Below, in pieces: positions 50,352 to 59,422 of a DNA stretch of 64,000 bases (within the stretch, counting starts at the first letter, position 1; each line of letters starts with the position of its first letter). The position numbers and the translations under genes were made by a program. Location of the stretch: the NCBI GenBank assembly GCA_965222125.1, contig CBDCTC010000005.1:62001-126000 (forward strand). Direction: 5' to 3'. This DNA comes from CAZENU01 sp965222125 (GTDB lineage: Bacteria; Chloroflexota; Dehalococcoidia; Lucifugimonadales; CAZENU01). Below the pieces are notes generated by a model. It was given only the letters and a program-made list of their open reading frames with translations, was not told the origin of the DNA and made no database searches.

Positions 50352-50870
50352 ATGATCGGACGACCGCTTCGAATAGATTGGCGGGCAGAGGATAGTCCGG
50401 AGGCGCTGAAGTCAGCCTACCATGGGGAACAGGATATCACCCTGCGGACTCGGCTACACGGACTGTGGCTGGTGCGTTCGGGGTGGCAACTCGGTGAGGC
50501 GGCAAGGGCGGTAGGGGTTCATCAGCGCACGGTCCAGCAGTGGGTGGGCTGGTATAGAGAGGGCGGTATGGGGGAAGTGAGTGCCCACAAGATGGGGGGG
50601 AGAGGTCAACCCCGGTTTCTGAGCGCGGAGCAAGAGCGGGAGTTGACCGAGGAGGTGTCGATCGGACGTTTCAGGACGGCGGGAGAGATCAGGGACTGGA
50701 TAGAGTCTGAGTACGGTGTGAGTTACAAACCGGGCAGCGTCTACAGCCTGCTGTCCCGGTTGGGATGTTCACCGAAGGTTCCGAGGGGCCGCCATGAGAA
50801 AGCGGATCTGGCAGCACAGGAGTCGTGGAAAAAGGGGGCCTCGCAGACAGCCTTACCAGAGTGGGGGTGA
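50352..50870 (+). CDS. IS630 transposase OrfA, copy 2
   Basis: 172 residues, the helix-turn-helix half, differing from copy 1 at one residue I can see (QDITL here, QDTTL in copy 1). It has the same GGAGG site before ATG and the same A5G5 shift site at the end. Confidence 0.85.
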   Translation: MIGRPLRIDWRAEDSPEALKSAYHGEQDITLRTRLHGLWLVRSGWQLGEAARAVGVHQRTVQQWVGWYREGGMGEVSAHKMGGRGQPRFLSAEQERELTEEVSIGRFRTAGEIRDWIESEYGVSYKPGSVYSLLSRLGCSPKVPRGRHEKADLAAQESWKKGASQTALPEWG

Positions 50871-51418
50871 CATCAGAGACGGCCTTTGGCTTTGCCGACG
50901 AGATGCGAGTGGGTCTGAGGGGGATGGTTCGCAGAGTATGGGGGCGTCGTGGAGTGAAGGTGGTGCAGAGGGTGCAGATGGTGTACCGGTGGACGTACCT
51001 GTTCCTGGTAGTGGACGTTCGGAGGGGCAGGCTACAGTGGAGTTGGATCGACTCAATGAAGTCCGAGTCGATAGCAGCAGCGGTCAATGGCCTGAAGCAT
51101 CACTCGGACATCGCAGCGCTGGTGTGGGATGGAGCTCGCGGTCACCGCGCCGGGCTGGTCGAGAGCGTAGGACTGCCGACGATAGTCCAGCCGCCCTACA
51201 GTCCAGAGCTCAATCCTGCTGAGCGTGTGTTCCAGGAGGTCCGTCGCTGGGTGGAGGGGAGGGTGTACGAGAGTGTGGAAGAGAAGATGGAGGCGGTTGA
51301 TTCCTACCTGCGTGAGTTGGAGTATGATCCTGGTCGCGTACGCTCGTTAACAGCGTGGAACTGGATCAAACACTCAACGCGAAGTCTTCCAGCACACTAT
51401 GCGGCCTCATTAGCCTGA
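50825..51418 (+). CDS. IS630 transposase OrfB, copy 2
   Basis: 197 residues, the DDE half in the -1 frame relative to OrfA, with YSPELNPAERVFQEVRR at the catalytic glutamate. Conserved overlap in both copies supports programmed frameshifting over mutation. It appears functional. Confidence 0.87.
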   Translation: MEKGGLADSLTRVGVTSETAFGFADEMRVGLRGMVRRVWGRRGVKVVQRVQMVYRWTYLFLVVDVRRGRLQWSWIDSMKSESIAAAVNGLKHHSDIAALVWDGARGHRAGLVESVGLPTIVQPPYSPELNPAERVFQEVRRWVEGRVYESVEEKMEAVDSYLRELEYDPGRVRSLTAWNWIKHSTRSLPAHYAASLA

Positions 51419-51505
51419 AATGGTATTAGAGTTGTGACGCTGGCAGATGGCGAGACTATTCACAACGCGTTCTCTGATCGAAAACTTTCGTAGGGAGGGC
51501 CAACC

Positions 51506-51721
51506 ATGAAGCTCCATTACTATCCGGAAACCGACAGCCTGTACGTCGAATTCAAACCCGAACCAGGCGCCGAAACGATCGAGGTGACGGAAGGGCTGAA
51601 CGTAGATATTGATGCCGTCGGCGAGGTGGTGGGCTTTGACATCGACCATGCGTCCCAGCAGTTGGACCTCTCGACGCTGGAGACTGAGGCCCTGCCAGTC
51701 CGGACTACCAAGGCGGGCTGA
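51506..51721 (+). CDS. DUF2283 family protein
   Basis: 71 residues. MKLHYYPETDSLYVEFKPEP is the DUF2283 signature, followed by GLNVDIDAVGEVVGFDIDHAS. These are short beta-rich proteins of unsettled function, usually paired with a DUF4258-like gene; the partner here is the IS630-split gene 12 bp upstream. A GGGAGG site precedes the start. It is probably expressed only if the IS provides a promoter. Confidence 0.85.
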   Translation: MKLHYYPETDSLYVEFKPEPGAETIEVTEGLNVDIDAVGEVVGFDIDHASQQLDLSTLETEALPVRTTKAG

Positions 51722-51856
51722 CGCGGGTCTGGGGATGATATCCTCGCAGAGGAGAGCCAAGTATGAACCCAAGTGTGGATAAGGGCGGGAGGGGTATCGG
51801 AGCGCCCGGCGGTGCTGTGGCTATGCTGAAACGACACAAGCAGGGAGGCACAAACG

Positions 51857-52090
51857 ATGCAAAAGGTGCTGCACATAAGGGCAACTGTTCAACCAGGGGG
51901 CAAGATCGAAATCGTGGACCAAGAGCTTCAGGCGGGTGAGAATGTGGATGTGGTCATATCGCCGGCGCCGACACCATCGGCTCGTTCGGCATGGCAGATT
52001 ATCTCGGATGGACCGGGGCAACGTCTCTTCAAGACCGCCAAGGAAGTTGATGACTACATCGCGGAGGAACGGGCGTCGTGGGACCGTTGA
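51857..52090 (+). CDS. Antitoxin-like protein paired with VapC
   Basis: 77 residues. The beta-rich N-terminus (VLHIRATVQPGGKIEIVDQE, then LQAGENVDVVIS) resembles the AbrB-like DNA-binding fold of antitoxins. The C-terminus (LFKTAKEVDDYIAEERASWD) is the extended, toxin-binding type of tail. It overlaps the PIN-domain gene by 13 bp in a different frame. It is therefore the likely cognate antitoxin and autorepressor. Confidence 0.75.
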   Translation: MQKVLHIRATVQPGGKIEIVDQELQAGENVDVVISPAPTPSARSAWQIISDGPGQRLFKTAKEVDDYIAEERASWDR

Positions 52091-52533
52091 CGCTCCCGTC
52101 ATACGGGGCTGTCTACTTGGATACCTCGGCCATCATCTACAGCGTGGAGCGCAACGAGCCGTACCTCACCCTACTGGCTCCCGCATGGAGGCAAGCCGAG
52201 ACAGGACAGTTCGTCGTGGTATGCAGTGAACTGGTTATCGCAGAAACCTTGGTCCGGCCCATACGGGAGGGCAATGCGGATATCGAGGTGGCCTTTCGGG
52301 CCGTATTCGCCGCCCCAGACGTGCGGTTAGTCCCTGCCACGCGCCACCTATGGGAGGACGCTGCCCGTCTGCGCGCTGAAACGGGCTTGAAGACCCCCGA
52401 CGCCCTTCATGCCGCAACAGCTCTTCGCGCCGGTTGCGATCTATTCGTCACCAACGACACCGACTTTCGCCGGGTCCAAGGCTTGCCCGTCGTCGTCTTG
52501 GATGATCTCCTAACAGAGGAGAGCCAAGTATGA
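52078..52533 (+). CDS. vapC: VapC-type PIN-domain toxin
   Basis: 151 residues, GTG start. PIN-domain acidic residues are visible in VYLDTSAIIYSVE (first Asp), SELVIAETL (Glu), LKTPDALHAATAL (Asp) and FVTNDTDFRRV (last Asp). It probably cleaves RNA when free of its antitoxin. It overlaps the antitoxin upstream and the DprA-like gene downstream (ATGA), so the three could be co-transcribed. Confidence 0.85.
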   Translation: MGPLTLPSYGAVYLDTSAIIYSVERNEPYLTLLAPAWRQAETGQFVVVCSELVIAETLVRPIREGNADIEVAFRAVFAAPDVRLVPATRHLWEDAARLRAETGLKTPDALHAATALRAGCDLFVTNDTDFRRVQGLPVVVLDDLLTEESQV

Positions 52534-53183
52534 ACTTGGAGGTTGATAAGAGGATTGGTGTGACGACGGGGAGCGTCCTTGCGCAGGGGAGCGGGATCGC
52601 CGGTACAAACATCCGGTCCAGTCCCTTGCTGCCTCCGGAGACAGCGCACTGTGGCAACCTGCGGCTGCTCGAAGAGCCGCTGACGGCCCTCTTCTGCTCC
52701 AACCGCTGTCCCGGCGACCTCATCTTGAAGACCTACGATCTTGCCAGGGTCATACGCGACGCCGGCGTCCCCGTCATCGGCGGCTTCCAAACTCCGATGG
52801 AGCGAGAATGCCTGCGCCTGCTGCTGCGCGGCGACCAGCCTGTAGTCGTCTGCCCTGCTCGGGGTATCAACAACATGCGCCTCCCCCACGACTGGCGGCC
52901 TGCTCTCGACAAAGGTCGCCTGCTGGTCCTGTCACCTTTCCCAGCCACGGCCCGACGCCCAACGTCGGAACTCGCGGCCCAGCGCAACGACCTAGTGGCG
53001 TTGCTGGCGGCTCAAGTCTTCATCGCACACGCAGCACCTGGCAGCAAGACTGAAGCGTTCGCCCTCAAGCTCGCTGCCACCGGCAAGCCTCTGCTTACGC
53101 TGGGCAGCCCGGCCAACGCCAACCTGGTGCGGATGGGGGCGGGCCCTATCACAACGCCTGACAGCATGAAGAAAGGTTCTTGA
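52530..53183 (+). CDS. DprA-like Rossmann protein
   Basis: 217 residues. The pattern GVPVIGGFQTPMERECLRLL, VVVCPARGI, LLVLSPFPATARRPT, AAQRNDLVALLAAQVFIAHA and the terminal loop GKPLLTLGSPANANL resembles the SLOG/DprA superfamily, whose members bind nucleotides or single-stranded DNA. It is shorter than natural-transformation DprA and lacks its SAM-like and winged-helix flanks. Stand-alone DprA-like genes are frequent in defence islands. Its start overlaps the VapC stop by 4 bp. The first codons and ribosome site appear duplicated at 51750-51790. Confidence 0.65.
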   Translation: MNLEVDKRIGVTTGSVLAQGSGIAGTNIRSSPLLPPETAHCGNLRLLEEPLTALFCSNRCPGDLILKTYDLARVIRDAGVPVIGGFQTPMERECLRLLLRGDQPVVVCPARGINNMRLPHDWRPALDKGRLLVLSPFPATARRPTSELAAQRNDLVALLAAQVFIAHAAPGSKTEAFALKLAATGKPLLTLGSPANANLVRMGAGPITTPDSMKKGS

Positions 53184-53228
53184 TGCTGCGGAAACGGGGA
53201 ACTTGCCTCGTTTGGTATCTGGGGAGTC

Positions 53229-55861
53229 ATGAACGAAGAAAGTAAAGAGAATCTGCCGCCCCGCCTTGAACCTGAGTTGTCCGAACACCTTCAGCTTGAG
53301 TTCGGTCCCGATGGTCGTCGTGCAACGGAGTTCTTGGACACAGCCTTGATGCAGCTTCAACAGGGGTGCGACTGGGTACCCAGACTGGGAGAGACAGTCG
53401 CATACGCGTTGCGCGAGGCAATGACTTCAATCCTTAAGCCCGATGCTCAAGGTAGTGGCGGAGAGTGGCGACAGATCTCCCGATCCGTGGTCGAGGCCGG
53501 GAATCGTTACGAAGAAATTAGAAGGCTTCCCGGTGGTGGCGAGGAGCAGGCGTTGAATGAGCTCCTCAGCAAGATTGACGGCCTCGCTAACTTCCATAGC
53601 CAAGGAGATTCCGTTTACCAGGCAAGGCTGATCGCAACCGTTCTATATAGGACCGGTCATCAGTTCGCTTCCCAGGACGATTTGGTGGAACGCTACCAGG
53701 GTCTGCTGAACCGATTGAATCAGGGCTTGCACAACGGTACACCGCTCTGTGAAGCCAGCCAATTGCATTCTGAATGTGTGTCGTTGCTCCGAGCGCTATT
53801 CCTGCCTCCCAGTATCCGGAACTCCGAACTGGAGTGCCTGGCCCGGATCGAGTTTCCGTCTAGCGAAGACGTAGACACATTGAAGTCCATCATAGCTACC
53901 CCCGTCCACATGAAACAGTTCCTCGACCGTATAGAGAACCCCAAGTGGTTCGACTTCCTCACGGAATGGCCCGCTATTGCCCCTAGAAATAACTACTGGC
54001 CAGCATCTAGCGCAGTGCAACGTTTGATGCCTCAGTATCCGGAAGAGGTGATGTGAAGCTACTCGATAGGGTAGTCGCGGAATGTGAATACTCCCGATTC
54101 ATCGGAGCGTTCCAGGACGCTCTCGGCCCCAACCCAACCCTGGAGGAAGTTAGCAGGGCTTTAGCCACTGGTCAGCTTCCCCGGGGGTATGGTCGAGCCT
54201 ACTATTGGTCTGCCTTGCTCCCTGCTGGTACGGTTGGAAGTTGGACGGACTCCTTGGCTGTGCTATCTGCAAAGTATAGCGTACCCCCAGGACGAGACCA
54301 TTACCAGAGTCCGCCGGTAGTTGAGGTCATCTGGGCAATGTCACCGATTGCGGCTGAAGAGCTACTGGACCATCCAGTGCTCGAAGCCGCCAGATTGGTA
54401 TCGGAATGGCGCCCAGAACCTGGAATATGGCAGATCGGAGGCCCCTTAGAGCTTGCTAGGACACTCGAAGACGTCGTGAAACAGAATCCTATAGGTTGGG
54501 GAACAACACCGCTGAAAGTTGCCATGACACTGCGCCACCCCATTTATATCGGACACTATCTGCGAGCAATGGCTGAAGTGTGCCGGACAGCTGACATACC
54601 CATCAACGAGTTGTTTGATCTGATGACACTCCTGCGCACTCACCCGTGGGAACCCGGACCCCCAGGTTTCTACGACTCGGACTCCAACGGAGGTTGGCGG
54701 GGAGTTGATCAGGCGGTCGTCCAGGTGATCAGAACGCTTGCCGATGCAGATCTTGGCTTTGGCGATCGCTCAGAGAAAGCTTGGAACATCCTCGTGTCAG
54801 GAGTAAGCGACCGCTTTGAGCCGTCAGGTCTATTGGGCGAAGTTGAAGATCCCTATCACTCTGCCATCAATAGACCATGCACCCGCGCGCTCCAGGCAAC
54901 ACTTGCAGCTATGGGCTAAGAGTATAGGAACGGTCAACACGTAAGGGACGATGCGCTGGAGCTGCTCAAGCAGACCTTATACCTCGAGGGGACTGATGGC
55001 CTCCACTTCCGGTCCATCATCGGGCCTCGGATTGGGTTCCTTCAGTATATAGCTCCCGATTGGGTGGACATGAATCGGCATCTCCTTTTGGGAAAAGAGG
55101 CTCCTGACGGCGTGGGACAGCTAACCGTGGAACAGGCCTTGGCCTGGGGTCAGCCATGCCAATGGCTGCTCGAAACCTGCAAGATGGAAGTGATGAACAC
55201 TGTTGGCAGAGGTGTTGAGCGTTCTCTCGAACACGTGATGGTCGCGATGCTTTCTGACTGGTCGGGGTACTCACCGGCAGCGATTGTCGGACACTTTCGC
55301 GCAGGGGACCAACTACTGCTGTCAGATTCAGGAGCGGCTCTTGCGGAAGTCGCACGCGGCACCCGAGATGCTACGCATCTTGGCCGAGCTACTGAATACT
55401 GGAGGGAAGCTATTGCCACCAACGTTCCAGACGGGCTGCTAGGGTTTGGCCACTTGGCGGCGGTGGAGAATCTGGAACCCGGGCTGTGGGCGCAGCTAAC
55501 CCTAGAAACACTGCAACTCACGAGTGGGCGTATAGGACGCCCCCACACAGTGGCGGACCGCGCTGCCAAGCTGGAACCGAGTTCCATCACCTTAGATATC
55601 ATGAACCGACTTGTACGCGGGACTGCTGGCCTTGAGGACTCTTATCTAGTTGCCAAGAGTGCCAACAGCCTATTGGACACAGCCATCAACCTTGCAGATA
55701 GAGAAGAGTACAAACAACTTCGTACAGCATTGAGTGAGCGCGGATTACATAAGGACGCTAACTTCCATGTCTTAAGGGGTTGTCAGTCGAGACCAGCCCA
55801 CGAGCAATCTCATAGTGTCGTTTTGGTCCTGGTCTCTTTGCGTGGGGTGTTCCCAGGATGA
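53229..55861 (+). pseudogene. Large helical-repeat protein, broken by frameshift and stop codon
   Basis: Three pieces: 53229-54056, 54053-54919 and 54920-55861. The first junction is a frame change at ATGTGA (54051-54056); the sequence sense continues from MPQYPEEV to KLLDRVVAECEYS. The second is one in-frame TAA at 54917-54919, with NRPCTRALQATLAAMG before it and EYRNGQHVRDDALELLKQTL after it. Blocks such as WFDFLTEWPAIAPRNNYWPA look like HEAT/ARM-type repeats of the giant helical proteins found beside defence genes. No enzymatic motif is seen. Unknown function; probably inactive, unless the first overlap is natural coupling. Confidence 0.55.
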
Positions 55862-56528
55862 TCATCGGTTGACCGGCTATTGGCGCGGTGCTAGCCTGCG
55901 GTACCAGCTTGGGAGCCCAATCTGATTCCATCAGGTGTCTTGCAGGGATGGCCCGTTTCGACAATTCCTTGCTACAGCGCACAAGTGGGGGAATCGGTTG
56001 TGTACCTAATTGTCGGCGTCCGTAGTCGAAAACTGGCGGAGAACCCTATCTGGAATGGCTTGAGCTGTTCGAATCGTGTATCTGCCGATCTGGCAGGTCG
56101 TCGGGCGCTGCTCGTCGAAGCCCATTCCCGGACTTGCCCAGATAACCTTTCACACCAGCACCCAAACTACGGGTGTCGCTGATGCCGAATCCCGCGACCT
56201 CACGTCGCGTTTTCGTCGATGGACGAGACGGAGATCGAGCTTGCATCGCTCATCCCCAATGAGTCCCGTAGTGCGCTGTGATCGCAGGAGAGGAGGGCCA
56301 GGCACGGGTCATCCAGCCACAACGTGAGCATTGCTGGCAGGCCCTGCGTGACAGAGTTGTTCGGAGGGTGGTATCATAATCGGCCAACCTAGGGATGTCA
56401 TATAGTACCCGGAGAGCGCAGGTTGGGGCAGTGAACCGGGGCCCTGATGGCCCTTCTCCGATCGCCTCCGCGCGCCAGTTGAAGGGTAGTGACACGCTCC
56501 GAGGCAAGCGAGGTTCCCAGGGACCGGG
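55862..56528. other. Intergenic region without recognisable gene
   Basis: 667 bp. All frames are short and lack conserved motifs. A small hairpin CGCGAC/GTCGCG at about 56189-56206 superficially resembles the CRISPR stem, but the flanks do not match the repeat. Confidence 0.6.
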
Positions 56529-57290
56529 ATGAGAGATATGCAGATTGTCTTTCCGGGGGCCACGAAGGCCGCGCTCGTTGCAATCGCCGTGCTGGCGGGC
56601 GGAGCGATAGTGTGCTCAAGCGGCGACGACGAAATGGATCCGCAACCCGCGGCGCTAGCCTCCGCTCCGACAGCAGTTGGGGCAGACACCTCGACTGCCG
56701 CTGAGGACGCCGCCGCCAGTGGGTCTGAAGAAGAACGCCAGCTTGCGCAGCAGTTCGATCTGAACATTGAGCTGACTAGCCCGGAATTCAACGAGAGAAG
56801 GCGCATCCCCAAGAAGTATGGCTGCGAACAGGAGGACGTGTCGCCCCCCGTAATGTGGACGGACGTGCCTGAGGGCACGGTGTCCCTTGCGCTTCTGGTC
56901 GACAGCGATCAGCACCCGGGATCCCGCTGGGTACATTGGGTGTTATGGGGTATTCCCCCGGATGCTAGGGAGCTTCCGGAGGCCGTACCTAACGGCCCGG
57001 AGGCGCCGACGATCGGCCCGGCGGCCAGGCAGGGGACCAACGGCGACCAAAAAGTCGGATGGTCGGGTCCGTGCCCAGAGCCTGTGATCTTCAGAACCAC
57101 CAGCGAACCCCACCCGAAAGGCGAGACCCTCGTAAAACACTACTCTTTCAGCCTGTTCGCGCTCGACACTAACATCGATTTGGGCCCGGAGGCCAAGAAA
57201 GCGGATCTGCTACAGGCAATAGACGGCCACATTCTGGCCGGCGGTCAGTTGACCGGCGAGCAGGTGGGCAAGGTCGTGCGTCAACGGTGA
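56529..57290 (+). CDS. PEBP-family (YbhB/YbcL-type) protein, membrane-anchored or exported
   Basis: 253 residues. An N-terminal hydrophobic segment (AALVAIAVLAGGAIVC) suggests export, perhaps with lipid anchoring at the cysteine although the lipobox is poor. A low-complexity acidic linker follows. The domain from residue about 80 matches the phosphatidylethanolamine-binding/Raf kinase inhibitor-like family: LTSPEFNE, DVSPPVMWTDVPEGTVSLAL, HPGSRWVHWVLWGIPPDA and the C-terminal HYSFSLFALDT. Ligand unknown. Unlinked to the neighbouring mobile elements. Confidence 0.85.
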   Translation: MRDMQIVFPGATKAALVAIAVLAGGAIVCSSGDDEMDPQPAALASAPTAVGADTSTAAEDAAASGSEEERQLAQQFDLNIELTSPEFNERRRIPKKYGCEQEDVSPPVMWTDVPEGTVSLALLVDSDQHPGSRWVHWVLWGIPPDARELPEAVPNGPEAPTIGPAARQGTNGDQKVGWSGPCPEPVIFRTTSEPHPKGETLVKHYSFSLFALDTNIDLGPEAKKADLLQAIDGHILAGGQLTGEQVGKVVRQR

Positions 57291-57450
57291 TCGGCGCTGA
57301 GCGGCCTAATCGGTCGACGGCATCGGGCCGTACACGCCCACGCCAACAGTCCGGCCGGATTGTGCCCGAGGATCGTACGGCCACAGCCACGCCGAAGATG
57401 TCAATCGAGTTCCGTCGATGCGGTCTCCCAAGTTGATTCCAGCGAGCTAG

Positions 57451-58648
57451 GGAACCTCTGAACAACTGAGTGTGTCTCGTATGTGATGGACAGTAAGGGG
57501 ACTTTCAGAGGTGGTTTTTCCTCTTGTGGTGTGTCGATAGAGGTTTTGTGGTACTGAAACGGCTCTGCTAAGGCGTATCTCCGCTCGTTGTTCTGGTTTG
57601 GGCGCACTTCGCCCATGTCAGGATGCCAAGTATCCCTCTGTCGTTATCAAGTTCGTCATCCCCAGCAGCAACATCAGCCGTTGTGTGTTCGTTGCCAGCC
57701 CACGGTAGCGCACCTTGGCGTAGCCAAAGTGCCGCTTCACGTACAGGAACGGATGCTCCACCTTCGCCCTGGTCGACGCCTTGCGCTTCTCCATAAGCGC
57801 CTCATAGCTTCCCGGCTCCAGTTGCCGACGTCTCCCGGGCCTCATCGCCACCAACCACTCGACATCCGACTCTCGATTCTCCAATCGCTTGTCGACTCCC
57901 TGATACCCCGCATCGCCCCACACCCGATTCTCTCCACCGTGCAGCAGCTGGTGAGCCTCCGTCACGTCATGAACGTTCGCAGGTGTCGTTCTTACGCTAT
58001 GTACTACTCCCGTCTCAGCGTCCGCTCCGATGTGTACCTTCATCCCGAAGTGCCACTCATTCCCCTTCTTCGTCTGACGCATCTCAGGGTCTCGCTTTCC
58101 TGAACGATTCTTCGTCGACGATGGCGCCTCAATAATGCTCGCGTCCACGATCGTTCCCTCCCGAAGCCGCAGTCCCTGGGACTCCAGATGACGGTTGATC
58201 TCCTCAATCAGACCCTGTCCCAACTCGTGCTCTTCCAGCAGATGACGGAAGTTCAGAATCGTCGTCTCGTCCGGGAGCGGGCCCGACAGCCTCAACCCTA
58301 CGAACCGCCTCACCGACTCGACCTCATAGAGCATGTCTTCCATTCCAGGATCACTGAGGTTGTAGAACAACTGCACACAGTGTATCCGCAGCATCGCAGA
58401 CAACTCATAGGGGCGCCGACCTCGGCCAGCATTGGGATAGAACCGGCGGAAGCGCTCTTCGAGCCGTTCCCACGGGATCAGACCATCCATGCGCTCAAGG
58501 AATATCTCCCGACGGGTCTTGCGCTTCTTGCTCTCGTATTCCAACTCGGCAAATGTTGGATGGTCCTTCGTGTCTTCACCCCAAACATTTCTGTCTTCCT
58601 AGTGGCATAGTACTATGCCACAACACACTAGGCTTGTTCAGAGTGTCC
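57451..58648 (-). mobile_element. IS5-family element with CTAG target duplication
   Basis: 1198 bp with ends GGAACCTCTGAACAA and, inward from the right, GGACACTCTGAACAA. CTAG flanks both sides (57447-57450, 58649-58652), the target expected for this family. It truncates the DUF5615 toxin gene; across the element the frame continues as HPYDLARWNQL. Confidence 0.85.
57618..58544 (-). CDS. IS5-family transposase
   Basis: 308 residues with an N-terminal DUF772-type domain (RGRRPYELSAMLRIHCVQLF), the DDE landmarks EGTIVDASIIEAPSS (first Asp), VWGDAGYQG (second Asp) and the KVEHPFLYVKRHFG block with the glutamate. It is intact. It is the only IS5 copy in the window. Confidence 0.92.
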   Translation of the reverse strand: MEYESKKRKTRREIFLERMDGLIPWERLEERFRRFYPNAGRGRRPYELSAMLRIHCVQLFYNLSDPGMEDMLYEVESVRRFVGLRLSGPLPDETTILNFRHLLEEHELGQGLIEEINRHLESQGLRLREGTIVDASIIEAPSSTKNRSGKRDPEMRQTKKGNEWHFGMKVHIGADAETGVVHSVRTTPANVHDVTEAHQLLHGGENRVWGDAGYQGVDKRLENRESDVEWLVAMRPGRRRQLEPGSYEALMEKRKASTRAKVEHPFLYVKRHFGYAKVRYRGLATNTQRLMLLLGMTNLITTEGYLAS

Positions 58649-58928
58649 CTAGGTCGTATGGGTGGCGCCGCGTCGCAATCACAATTCCGCAGTGTGATTG
58701 ACCCATAGCAGTGTATCGCCGGTGTAACTCTTCAAAGTCCCTGCGGTTGTGTGTCAGGATAGCCCGACGTTGGATAGTGGCAAACGCCAATTGCTCTGAG
58801 TCCGACTTGCCCAACTGATCGGCGTCTCGAGCCGTGATCGCTCGGAATCCCCGTCTTGTCAGCAGATCGCCTACGAGGATGTGTACGTCTTCATCGAGGT
58901 AGATCGCTATGAACAGGCCATCATTCAC
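58638..58928 (-). pseudogene. DUF5615 (PIN-like) toxin, C-terminus cut by IS5
   Basis: MNDGLFIAIYLDEDVHILVG and ADQLGKSDSEQLAFA, then ILTHNRRDFEELHRRY, match the DUF5615/Mut7-C PIN-like toxin pattern with its acidic residues retained. The original frame reaches HPYDL at the IS5 boundary and now ends GTL within the element. The lost part is short (10-20 residues), so some activity may remain. The partner is the DUF433 gene overlapping by 4 bp. Confidence 0.75.
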
Positions 58929-59221
58929 AGGTGTCTAACAGCGGTGTGGATCAAATCAGGAGGGACTCTGTTGCGTTCGATGTACTCGTTGAACTCTTCC
59001 TGGTGATCACTGTAGTAGCTGAGCGCGTCGAATACTGCGGCAAGGCTCAGGTGGGGCAGGGCGCTCGGAATCTCTTCCGGCACGTATCCCATCCGCCAGA
59101 GTTCGACAATCGCGCGAACCGGGGTTCGCGTGTCCTTCACTATGGGCTCGCCGCTCAGTATGCTGACCTTCCGGACTACATAGCAGTGATCAGTCAGAGT
59201 GATTCGCGTCTGTTTATTCAT
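58925..59221 (-). CDS. DUF433 family antitoxin
   Basis: 98 residues from ATG 59219-59221. SILSGEPIVKDTRTPVRAIV and the HTH-like segment MGYVPEEIPSALPHLSLAAV are the DUF433 (VapB-like) signature. It is translationally coupled to the DUF5615 gene downstream. I chose this start over a further upstream TTG, because homologues normally begin close to this point. Confidence 0.85.
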   Translation of the reverse strand: MNKQTRITLTDHCYVVRKVSILSGEPIVKDTRTPVRAIVELWRMGYVPEEIPSALPHLSLAAVFDALSYYSDHQEEFNEYIERNRVPPDLIHTAVRHL

Positions 59222-59422
59222 GGTCGACCTGTGTCTCGTGTGACTCGCTGATTCCGCTATCGGTAGACACACTAACACACCCGCAACCTACTTGAGAAAC
59301 CGGTAAGACCTCGACGGGAGCATGCTTTGTTCTTCGGGCACTTGGCACTGTCTTGGCCCCGCAATGGCCTTGAATGTGCCGATACGTCCTGTAGCGTACC
59401 GAAGGCCAGCGCGGCTGGCTGT

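Larger units (their letters stand above)
50260..51426 (+). mobile_element. IS630-family element, copy 2, TA target duplication
   Basis: 1167 bp, near-identical to copy 1 at 11109-12275, with TA at 50258-50259 and 51427-51428. It splits a small DUF4258-like gene whose frame is restored by in-silico removal. High identity of two distant copies suggests recent spread. Confidence 0.88.
50085..51493 (+). pseudogene. DUF4258-like small protein gene split by IS630
   Basis: The 5' part (GTG at 50085, overlapping the methylase stop) encodes MKTTRYFEEQVRRKRPYIEL up to IPRYL at 50259. The 3' part after the IS (51429-51493) reads RVVTLADGETIHNAFSDRKLS and stop. Removing the IS630 with one TA joins them exactly in frame, giving a protein of about 85 residues. 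Such proteins commonly precede DUF2283 genes, as here, and are suspected toxin-antitoxin components. The interruption should inactivate it. Confidence 0.75.

Noticed and set aside
56183..56213. Hairpin CGCGAC/GTCGCG resembling the CRISPR stem, as a third degenerate repeat
   Set aside because: Flanks lack both the ATTGAAGC handle and the GGATAT end, there is no partner repeat at the right distance, and the stem is short.
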